Of a DNA stretch of 19,849 bases, positions 7,155 through 15,162 are shown piece by piece. Below the pieces are notes generated by a model. The model had not been told where the DNA came from, did not search any database, and saw only the letters and a list, made by a program, of their open reading frames with translations. The translations under genes were made by a program, and so were the position numbers. Location of the stretch: contig NCED01000071.1 of assembly GCA_002280485.1 (NCBI GenBank), positions 1 through 19,849 on the forward strand, read 5' to 3'. Within the stretch, counting starts at the first letter, position 1; each line of letters starts with the position of its first letter. This DNA comes from Caulobacterales bacterium 32-69-10. GTDB taxonomy: Bacteria; Pseudomonadota; Alphaproteobacteria; Caulobacterales; Caulobacteraceae.

Positions 7155-8100
7155 TCCCCAGACCAGCCTTGGTGTCGGCGGCTGGCCGCCGCCGGCCCTC
7201 GACCCGGCCGGTCCGTTCGCCGGGCCGATCAACATCCTCTCCTGGGTGCTGTTCGCCATGGGCGCCGTGGTGCTGGCGCTGGTGCTGGTCGCCCTGTTCC
7301 TCGCCCTGTTCGGGCCTCGCAAATGGCGCTCGCTGCTGGGCGATGTGCGGCTGGTGTGGATCGGCGGCCTGGCCTTCCCGATCGTGGTGCTGAGCGCGCT
7401 TCTGATCTACGGCCTGTCGCTGACCAACCATGTCGACGCCGACCCGCAGCCGGGCGAAATGCGGGTGCGGGTGACGGGCGAGATGTGGTGGTGGCGCGTC
7501 GCCTATCTCGACCCGCAGGGGCGCGAGCTGATGCGCGACGCCAACGAGATCCACATCCCCACCGGACGACCGGTGGTGTTCGAGCTCGAAGCCGCCGACG
7601 TGATCCACAGCTTCTGGATTCCGCGCCTGGGCGGCAAGAAGGACATGATCCCCGGCCGCCGCAACGTGCTGCGCCTGCAGGCCGACGCGCCTGGACTCTA
7701 CAAAGGCCAGTGCGCCGAGTTCTGCGGCGGGCCCCATGCCCTGATGGGCTTGGTGGTCGTGGCTCAGGACCCGGCCGCATTCGACGCCTGGCGCGCCGCC
7801 CGGATCGCACGGGCGTCGCCGCCCGCCGGCCGGGGCGCAGAGGTCTTCGCCGCCGCCGGCTGCGGCGCCTGCCACACCGTCCGCGGCACCGCGGCCAACG
7901 GCGTCGCCGGCCCCGATCTGACCTTCGTCGGCGCGCGGACCACCCTGGGCGCCGGCATCCTGCCCAACAACCAGGGGACCCTCGCCGGCTGGATCGCCAA
8001 CAGCCAATCGATCAAGCCCGGCAACCGCATGCCCGCCTATCCCGTGCTGAACGGTGAGGAGCTGCGCGCGGTCTCGGCCTACCTGTCCGGCCTCAGATGA
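7144..8100 (+). CDS. coxB: cytochrome c oxidase subunit II, caa3-type with C-terminal cytochrome c domain
   Basis: The 318-residue protein has two N-terminal membrane helices (about residues 28-56 and 70-95), a periplasmic cupredoxin domain and a fused cytochrome c domain. The CuA ligands are all present: His155 (VIHSFWIP), Cys190, Glu192, Cys194, His198 and Met201 in CAEFCGGPHALM. The aromatic electron-entry patch is the GEMWWWRV segment. Haem c attaches at Cys240-Gly-Ala-Cys243-His244 with Met296 (GNRMPAYP) as likely axial ligand. It accepts electrons from cytochrome c and passes them to haem a in subunit I. It is complete, overlapping the preceding cytochrome gene by 11 nt and subunit I by 4 nt (ATGA). 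There is no obvious Sec signal peptide; helix 1 may serve for insertion. Confidence 0.95.
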   Translation: MAGDPQTSLGVGGWPPPALDPAGPFAGPINILSWVLFAMGAVVLALVLVALFLALFGPRKWRSLLGDVRLVWIGGLAFPIVVLSALLIYGLSLTNHVDADPQPGEMRVRVTGEMWWWRVAYLDPQGRELMRDANEIHIPTGRPVVFELEAADVIHSFWIPRLGGKKDMIPGRRNVLRLQADAPGLYKGQCAEFCGGPHALMGLVVVAQDPAAFDAWRAARIARASPPAGRGAEVFAAAGCGACHTVRGTAANGVAGPDLTFVGARTTLGAGILPNNQGTLAGWIANSQSIKPGNRMPAYPVLNGEELRAVSAYLSGLR

Positions 8101-10465
8101 GCTCGGAAACCGGCTTCGACACAAAGCTATACGAGCGTTTCCCAACGACGGAGCCGCGCCCGCCCGAAGAGCTCAAGAGGCTCAAGGAGGTCTGGTGCGT
8201 CCCTAAGGGGTGGGAATGGCTGACCGCCATCAACAACAACATCATCGGCGTCTACTACCTCGGCGCCGCCATGCTGTTCTTCGTGCTGGCCGGGGTGTTG
8301 GCCCTGCTGATCCGCACCCAGCTCGCCCTGCCGATGAACGGCTTGCTGGGCGCGGAGACCTACAACCAGATCTTCACCGTGCACGGCACCACGATGATGT
8401 TCCTGTTCGCGGTGCCGGCGGTCGAGGCGCTGGGCGTGCTGCTGCTGCCGCAGATGCTGGGGGCGCGGGACCTGCCCTTCCCCCGCCTGTCGGCCTACGC
8501 CTTCTGGGCCTACCTCATCGGCGGGCTGGCCTTCTTCTGCTCGCTGTTCTTCGGGCTCGCCCCCAGCGGCGGCTGGTTCATGTACCCGCCCCTCTCGAGC
8601 ACGGCCTATTCGCCAGGGATCAGATCATCCTGGCGTTTCCGTCGATCATCCTGGCCACGACCCTGTTCGAGCTGGAGCGGGCGCTGAACTGGCCGTTCTT
8701 CGACGCGGCCCGGGGCGGCGATCCCCTGTTGTGGCAGCACCTGTTCTGGTTCTTCGGCCACCCGGAGGTCTACATCATCTTCCTGCCGGCGGCCGGGGCC
8801 ATGTCGGCCATTGTGCCGGCGGTTGCGCGCACGCCCCTGATCGGGCACCGGCTGGTGGTCCTGGCCATGCTGGCGACGGGCTTCATCAGCTTCGGCGTCT
8901 GGGCCCACCACATGTTCACGACGGGCATGCCCCGCCTGTCGACCAGCTTCTTCTCGTCCGCCTCGATCGCCGTCTCGGTGCCGGCGGGCCTGCAGGTGTT
9001 CGCTTGGATCGCCACCGTCGCCTCGGGGCGCATGCGCTTCACCACGGCCGGCATGTTCGTGCTCGGCGGCATCGTCATCTTCGTCATGGGCGGGCTGACC
9101 GGGGTGATGGTGGCCATGGTCCCCTTCGACTGGCAGGCCCACGACACCTATTTCATCGTCGCCCACCTGCACTACGTCCTGATCGGCGGCATGGTCTTCC
9201 CGCTGTTCGCAGCGATCTACTACTGGACGCCGATGGTCAGCGCCCGGCGGCTCAGCGAGCGCTGGGGGCGGTGGGCCTTCTGGCTGATGTTCTCAGGCGT
9301 GCACGTGGCCTTCCTGCCCATGCACCTGACCGGCCTGATGGGGATGCCCCGCCGGGTCTATACCTACCTGCCCGACCAGCACTGGACCGTGCCCAACATG
9401 ATCTCGACGGTCGGCGCCTTCCTGGCCGCGGCCGGAACCCTGGTGTGGGTGATCGACATGGTCCGCAACTTCCGCCCCTTCGGCGAGTCGGCCGGGGGCA
9501 CGGACGACGGTCCGGGCCTGGAATGGCTGCCGAGCGACTATTATTCGGTGCGCTCGATTCCCGTGGTGACCAGCCTCTATCCTCTGTGGGACCAGCCGAA
9601 CCTGGCCCGCGACGTGGAGGCGGGACGCTATTTCCTGCCCAACACCGCCACCGGCGAGCGGGAGACCATCGTCACCAGCCCGCTCAACGCCGAGCCGCAG
9701 TATCTGCTGCCCATGCCCAAGCCCTCGGGCTGGCCGATCTGGTGCGCGGTGTTCACCGCCGGCTTCTTCCTGTTGCTCACGGTCCAGGCCTATTGGCCCT
9801 CGGTGATCAGCGGCGTGCTGGCGGTCTATTGCGTGATCCAGTGGTGCTGGTTCCTCGACCGCCCGCTGGCCCAGGCCAAGGCGGACATCGGCGCCGGGAT
9901 CATGGTCCCGACCTATGTGACCGGGCCGGGCAGCACCGGCTGGTGGGCCATGATTATTACCCTGGTGGTCGCGGGCATGGTGCTGACCATGAACGTCTTC
10001 AGCTACGTCTTCCTGTGGAGCCGCAATCCGCAGCTCTGGGCCCCGCCGCCAGGGATGCTGAGCCTCGGCTTCGTCACCGTCGCCTACGCCGCCGCCGGAC
10101 TTCTGGCCTGGGGTTCGACCCAGATCCTTCGCAAGGACCGGGCGCGGGCCGCCGCCGTCGTGATGCTGCTCGCCGCCGTCGCGGCCTGCGCCGGCTGGGC
10201 CGTCGACCTGCAGACCTGGATCGACAGCGGCCTCAAGCCCACGGCCAACGCCCAGGGGGCCATGGTCTACGCCTTCCTGGCCTGGCAGGGCGTCTTCGCC
10301 GCCATCGTCGCCCTCATGGGGGCCTACGCCGTGGCCCGCTGGCTGGCCGGTAAGATCGGGCCCCGCCGCACGGCGACCTTCGACCTGATCGCCCTCTTCG
10401 TGGTCTACACCGCCGGCCAGGGCCTGGTCTCGACCCTGCTCACCCGCCTGTTCCCCGGCGGCTAA
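8097..10465 (+). pseudogene. ctaD: cytochrome c oxidase subunit I with C-terminal fused membrane extension (I-III type), internally broken
   Basis: This is the catalytic subunit of a haem-copper oxidase. Frame 0 from the ATG at 8097 carries the N-terminal helices and the haem a ligand His96 (FTVHGTTMMF), then reaches GGWFMYPPLSSTAYSPG and becomes nonsense. Frame 2 resumes at about 8615 (QIILAFPSIILATTLFELERA) with GHPEVYI (CuB His at 8759, Glu of the A1 type, cross-link Tyr), the CuB pair WAHHMF (8906-8911) and haem ligands AHLHYV (9164-9172). Family alignments from memory put about 45-50 residues, roughly helix IV and half of helix V, between these blocks. Sequence continues past subunit I with about seven further helices to 10465, a likely subunit III-like fusion. 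As written the gene cannot give a working enzyme. It starts within the subunit II stop (ATGA). Confidence 0.9.
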
Positions 10466-10466
10466 C

Positions 10467-10781
10467 ATGGCGCGCTGGGGGCTGATGCTGGGCGGGCTGA
10501 TCGTGTGGGCGGTCCATTTCAACGGCCTCTACGCCCTGGCCAGCGCGGCGCACATATCCGCCCCGGACACAGCCGGCCTGTGGCTCGCGGCCATGATGGG
10601 CCTGAGCCTGGCGTGCCTGGCCGCCGTGGCGGGTATCATCGTCCTGGCGAGCAAAGAGCTGAAGGCGCTGGACGGGGCGGAGCAGCCGGACCGCTTCGTG
10701 CTCCAAGTCGCCATGGCCGGGGCGAGCCTGGCCGCCCTGGCCATCGTGTTCCAGACCCTCGCCGCCCTGATCGCCGACTGA
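10467..10781 (+). CDS. 104-residue membrane protein of the oxidase operon, function unknown
   Basis: Starts 1 nt after the subunit I stop. It has three hydrophobic segments: LMLGGLIVWAVHFNGLYAL, AGLWLAAMMGLSLACLAAVAG...IIVLA, and VAMAGASLAALAIVFQTLAAL ending at an acidic C-terminus. No cofactor motif is visible apart from one His in the first helix (AVHFNG). Position as last gene of the operon, with no separate subunit III or IV gene nearby, makes a small oxidase subunit or assembly partner the simplest guess, but I do not recognise the family with certainty. The gene is complete and codon use matches its neighbours. Confidence 0.75.
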   Translation: MARWGLMLGGLIVWAVHFNGLYALASAAHISAPDTAGLWLAAMMGLSLACLAAVAGIIVLASKELKALDGAEQPDRFVLQVAMAGASLAALAIVFQTLAALIAD

Positions 10782-10908
10782 CCTAGACCCAGGCTCGATG
10801 CAACCGAGGCGCTCCGGCGGCCCCTTGCCCACAGGCCTCGCTGAAATGACGTGCCGGGCAAGCGGGCGGCTGCGATAAGGCGAGCGACCCAGCCATTCAG
10901 TAGCGCCC

Positions 10909-11715
10909 ATGCCCCTCGAACCCGCCGTCGCCGCCGACCTCGCCGCCCGCATCCGGTCCGCCGCCGCCACCCACCGGCAGATCCGCTCCCTAGTCCACGA
11001 CCACCCGGAGATGGACATGGACGACGCCTATGCCGTCCAGCATGCCTGGGCCGAGGCGCGCCTGGCGGAAGGCGGGCGGCTGGTCGGCTACAAGGTCGGG
11101 CTGACCACGCCCTCGGTGCAGCGCGCCTGCGCCATTACCGAGCCGGCCTACGGCCACCTCTTCGCCGACATGGTGTTCCCGCAAGGCGGGACTTTCCCCA
11201 TGCGGCCCTTCTTCGAGCCCAGGGTCGAGACCGAGCTCGCCTTCGTGATGAAGACCGATCTGCCCGGACCCGATTGCACGGCCGAGATCGCCATGGCCGC
11301 GGTCGGCCATATCGTCCCCGCGATCGAGATCGTCGACATGCGGTTCCTGCTGAAGGACGAGGAAAGCGGCGCGGCGCGCGGGACTCTGGACGCGGTCGCC
11401 GACAACACCTCCTCGGCGCTCATCGTCCTTGGCGACGAAGAGTTCGCCCCCGGCGCCGTCGACCGGCGCTGGTCCTCGGCGATCCTGCATCGCAACGGCG
11501 TCGCCGAAACCTCGGGCGTGGCCGGCGTGGTGCTGGGCGACCCGGCCCAGAGTCTGGCCTGGCTGGCCAACGCCCTGCACCGGCGGGGGCAGCGCTTGAT
11601 GGCCGGACAGGTGGTGATGTCCGGCAGCTTCATCACCCCGTTCCCGGCGGCCGGCGGCGACCGCTTCCTCGCCGACTTCGGCCCGCTGGGGACCCTTGCC
11701 GTGGCGTTCCGCTGA
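10909..11715 (+). CDS. hpaH: 2-oxohepta-3-ene-1,7-dioate / 2-keto-4-pentenoate hydratase family enzyme (HpaH-like, FAH fold)
   Basis: The 268-residue protein follows HpaH from end to end: DAYAVQHAWAEARLAEG, GYKVGLTTPSVQRA, ITEPAYGHLFADMVF, FFEPRVETELAFVM, VPAIEIVDMRF and a DNTSSALIVLG segment. Likely divalent-metal ligands are Glu107, Glu109 and Glu140. HpaH adds water to 2-oxohept-ene-dioate in homoprotocatechuate (4-hydroxyphenylacetate) meta-cleavage; related enzymes act on 2-hydroxypentadienoate, so the exact substrate is open. No other hpa gene is in the window, so the pathway assignment is weak while the family call is strong. The ATG at 10909 has no evident Shine-Dalgarno. It is separated from the oxidase operon by 127 nt in which nothing else is seen. 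Confidence 0.85.
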   Translation: MPLEPAVAADLAARIRSAAATHRQIRSLVHDHPEMDMDDAYAVQHAWAEARLAEGGRLVGYKVGLTTPSVQRACAITEPAYGHLFADMVFPQGGTFPMRPFFEPRVETELAFVMKTDLPGPDCTAEIAMAAVGHIVPAIEIVDMRFLLKDEESGAARGTLDAVADNTSSALIVLGDEEFAPGAVDRRWSSAILHRNGVAETSGVAGVVLGDPAQSLAWLANALHRRGQRLMAGQVVMSGSFITPFPAAGGDRFLADFGPLGTLAVAFR

Positions 11716-11876
11716 CCGCTCGCACCGGGCCCTCCCCGGGCGCCGCCGACACGAAACGCTGAATGCAAACGCCTGCCGGCGAATAAGGACTCAATCCACC
11801 CCGCTGCGACTGGCGCCGCAGGCGTAGGGTGTGGTTGGAAGGTGCGCCCGTCATCGGACTGTCAGACGCAGGTGCG

Positions 11877-13458
11877 ATGGGGTCCCTGCAGCTTCATCGG
11901 GATGGAATCGTGCGCGGCAATCTCAAGGGCGCCCTCGCGGCGCTGACGTTCTGGGCCGGCGCCATGACCGCGCTGCCGGTCTACGCGGCGGAGACGGCCG
12001 AACCGCCGGCGGCGCCCAAGCTGATCGTGGCCATAGCGGTCGATCAGTTCAGCGCCGGCCTGTTCAACGAATGGCGGACCAAGTTCTCTGGCGGCCTGGC
12101 GCGGCTGGCCGGCGGGGTGGTCTACACCAATGGCTATCAGAGCCACGCCGCCACCGAGACCTGCCCGGGTCACTCCACCCTGCTGACCGGCATGCATCCC
12201 AACAAGACCGGCATCGTCGCTAACGACTACCGCGACCCCGACACCGGCAATGTCATCTACTGCATGCAGGATTCCGCGGTCACCCGGGCCGAGGGCGGAC
12301 CCGCCTCCCCTGTCGGCCCCGGCCGGCTGATGGTCACCACCCTGGGCGACTGGCTGAAGCAGGTCTCTCCCCAGAGCCGCGTGGTGGCGGTGTCGGGCAA
12401 GGACCGCGGCGCCATCAACATGGCCGGGCACCAGGGCGACGGGGTGTTCTGGCTGCAGCCGGGCTACGGCTTCACAACCTATCTGCGTCCCGGCGAAACG
12501 GCGGCCGCCAAACTCGCCCCCGTGGCCGCGATCAACGCCCGCCTGGCCAAGACCTGGACCCGGCCGCCGAAATGGGCCTACACCAGCGCCGACTGCCGCG
12601 CCCGCGAGGCGACCTGGACGATCGGCGGCGCGCCGTGGGTCTCGAAGGTGCAGCCCCTGGGCTGGGGCGAGTCCGACAAGCCAGCCGACATCCAGCGCGA
12701 CGTGATGTCCTCGCCGATCAACGACGAGATGACCGCCGCCGCGGCCCGCAGCCTGATCGACACTTACCGCCTCGGCCGTGGCCCGGCCGTGGATATCATC
12801 TCCATCAGCTTTTCGGCCACCGATACGGTGGGCCACCGCTACGGCTCCGCCGGGCCGGAGATGTGCGAGCAGATGAGGCGCCTGGACGCCGCCGTCGGCT
12901 CGGTCCTGGCCAAGCTCGACGCCGCCCGCACGCCCTATGTGGTGGTGGATGGGCCTGACCGCACCGCCCCTTCGCGGCGGCATCGACGAGGTCTACCTCA
13001 CCGTCCCGCCCGGGGCGGACAGGGCCCGGCTCGAGGCCGCCGCCCTGGCCGCCGTGGCGGCGCAGCCCGAGGTCGCCGCCGCCTTCACCCAGGCCGAGCT
13101 CCTCGCCACGTCGATCCCGCCCGGCAAATCGCCGGAGGAGCTGACGGTGCGCGAACGTTTCGCCGAGAGCACCTATCCCGGCCGCTCCGGCGATATCATC
13201 GCCGCCCTGCAGCCTTACACCGTGGCGCGGGCGATCAGGCCGGGGGCTTACATGTCCGGCCACGGCACGGTGTGGAACTACGACCGGCGCATCCCGATCC
13301 TGTTCTGGTGGCCCGGGGCCAAGGTCCAGGACCGCTTCCTGCCCCTGGACACCGTCGACATCGGCCCCACCCTGGCGGCCTTGATTGGGCTGGCGCCGCC
13401 GGCCGGCCTCGACGGCCGCTGCCGAACGCTGCGAGCGGGGATGTGCCCCGCCCCGTAG
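11877..13458 (+). pseudogene. PhoK-like alkaline phosphatase (nucleotide pyrophosphatase/phosphodiesterase fold), internally broken
   Basis: An exported phosphatase of the alkaline phosphatase superfamily. A signal peptide (ALAALTFWAGAMTALPVYA) follows the ATG at 11877; GTG at 11910 is an equally good start. Metal ligand Asp56 (VAIAVDQF), nucleophile Thr about residue 95 in ATETCPGHST, and metal ligands Asp316/His320 (SATDTVGHRY) lie in frame 0. After LDAARTPYVVV (about 12950) the frame changes. Frame 1 (codons in register with 12937) resumes with GLTAPPLRGGIDEVYL and contains the last metal motif SGHGTVWNYDRRIP, ending at TAG 13456-13458. The second metal motif TADHGG, expected directly after PYVVV, is missing with roughly 45 following residues. 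As written it would be inactive. Phosphomonoesterase activity in the periplasm is the family role. Confidence 0.85.
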
Positions 13459-13499
13459 GCCGACGCGAACGCAGGATTCGCAAGAGGGTTTCCCACTGC

Positions 13500-13522
13500 C
13501 CCAAACCTCCGTTAGGTTTGGG
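13500..13522. repeat. 9-bp inverted repeat upstream of the carboxylesterase
   Basis: Arms cccaaacct (13500-13508) and aggtttggg (13514-13522) flank a 5-nt loop, 41 nt after the phosphatase stop and 20 nt before the esterase ATG. There is no T-run on either side, so it is either a weak terminator for the phosphatase, an operator, or a 5'-leader hairpin close to the esterase ribosome binding site. The choice cannot be made from sequence. Confidence 0.55.
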
Positions 13523-13542
13523 ACAAATAGAAAGGGACCCTA

Positions 13543-15020
13543 ATGATGTCCGCCGGAGGAAACACCCCGACACGCCGCGCCGTCCTGGCCGGCGTCGCCG
13601 CAACAGCTGCGGCCCCTGCGCTGGCGCAGTCCGCCCAACCGCTGGAAGTGACGGTCCGCCAGGGCCGGGTGCGCGGGGCGATGGAAGACGGGGTCCGGGT
13701 GTTCAAGGGCATGCCCTACGCCCGCCCGCCGGTCGGGCCGCTGCGGTTCCGCGCGCCCCAACCGCCCGAGGCGTGGAACGGTGTGCGCGACGCGCTGACC
13801 TTTCCCCCCATGCCTTTGCAGGGCGCGGGCGGCGGCGACGGCATCCCCAACTCGACCACGCCGGACGAAGACTGTCTCTACGTCAACGTCTGGGCGCCGA
13901 CGACGCCGGGGCCGCATCCGGTCCTGGTGTTCTGCTACGGCGGCGGCAACAACGGCGGCGGCGGCTCGACCCCCGTCTACAACGGCTCGCGTTTCGCCCG
14001 CGACGGGGTGGTGGCGATCACCTTCAACTACCGGGTCGGCGCCCTGGGCTGGGTGGAGCTCGGCCCGCACCTGCCGCAGTTGGCAGGCAGCGGAAACAAT
14101 GCGCTGAAGGACATCATCGCCTGCCTGCAGTGGGTGCGGGCCAATATCGCGGCCTTCGGCGGCGACCCCAGGCAGGTGACCCTCGGCGGCGTGCTGGCCG
14201 GCTCCAAGAACGTGATGTCGGTCCTGGCCTGCCCGGCCGCCGACGGCCTCGTCGCCCGCGCCATCGCCATGAGCACCTCGGCCCACACCACCCAGACCCC
14301 GGCCGCGGCGGAGGTCGTGGCGCGGATGTTCATCGAGGGCCACACCGGCAAGGCGGCGGACCTGCTCACCGCCACGCCGCAGGAGATCCTGCTCGCCCAG
14401 CGCAAGGTGCTCAACGGCTTCAACCGCAACTCGCCCTTCCGCACCATCATCGACGGCAAGCTGATGCCCCGCCCGATCATGGACGCTTTCAGGGCCGGCG
14501 CCTCGCGGGGCGTGCCCCTGCTGATCGGGACCACCCGTGACGAGAGCGCCTCCACCCTGCCCCGGGACGCCGCGGCCAAGCCCTTCCCCATCAACCAGAT
14601 GGAGCTGAACAGCCTCGACCTGTCGCAAACCAACGTCATGGACCTGCGCTACCAGCGCGCCTTCCCGCAGATGACGCCGCTGGAGCGCCGCAGGAAGCTG
14701 ATCACCGGCGAGGAGCGGGGCAGTACAGCGGCTATGCTCCCAGCGGTTCGGACATTCCGCTCGCCTTCGACACCCTGGACAAGGGCGAGGTCGTGGCCAC
14801 CGGCGCGGCGATCACGCCCGAAGACCGGTCGCTGGCGGGCGTGGCCCACACCGCCTGGGTCAACTTCATCAAGACCGGCACGCCCTCTGCGCCGGGCCTG
14901 CCGGCCTGGCCGCGCTACGACGCGGCGCGTCGCCAGGTGATGATCCTCGGCTACACGCCCAAGGTGGAGTCCGATCCGCTGGCCGATGAGCGGGTGCTGT
15001 GGGACGACTTCTACACCTAG
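13543..15020 (+). pseudogene. Tat-exported type-B carboxylesterase family protein, frameshifted and lacking the usual catalytic serine
   Basis: The ATG at 13543 follows GAAAGGGA (13530-13537). A twin-arginine signal (TRRAVLAGVAATAAAPALAQ) precedes a carboxylesterase domain: GRVRGAMEDGVRVFKGMPYARPPVG, EDCLYVNVWAP, oxyanion Gly133-135 (YGGGNNGG), and triad Glu334 (TTRDES). The nucleophile elbow, normally GxSxG, reads VTLGGVLAGSKN with Leu218 at the serine position. Frame 0 loses meaning after LITGEER (about 14720). Frame 2 (codons in register with 14793) carries SGSDIPLAFDTLDKGEVVATGAAI and runs to TAG 15018-15020. Family alignments place about 30-40 residues there, including the catalytic His normally before GSDIPLAF, where Pro-Ser is now read. 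As written it is not a functional esterase; whether the Ser loss is native is open. Confidence 0.85.
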
Positions 15021-15162
15021 ACGGCCGCCCGCGGTTCCGGCGCCCACTGCCTTCAAAGGCGCCGGCTGCACCACCCGCAAGGGGAAAGCGCATTTCCTCT
15101 GGCGAAACCGCACGGAGCGTTTAGCGTCCCGGTTCCGGCGGGAGGCCGGGGGAGACGTACTC

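Noticed and set aside
8731..10353. 540-codon plus-strand open frame in a second frame over oxidase subunit I
   Set aside because: His/Arg/Gly-rich reading typical of an off-frame; the true frame carries all metal ligands.
9293..10522. 409-codon minus-strand open frame opposite oxidase subunit I
   Set aside because: Shadow of the haem-copper oxidase frame; no start signal and no recognisable domain.
14986..15162. Upstream extension of the lyase-like gene to an earlier ATG
   Set aside because: It overlaps the esterase end, lacks a ribosome binding site, and a proper site plus signal peptide start at 15163.
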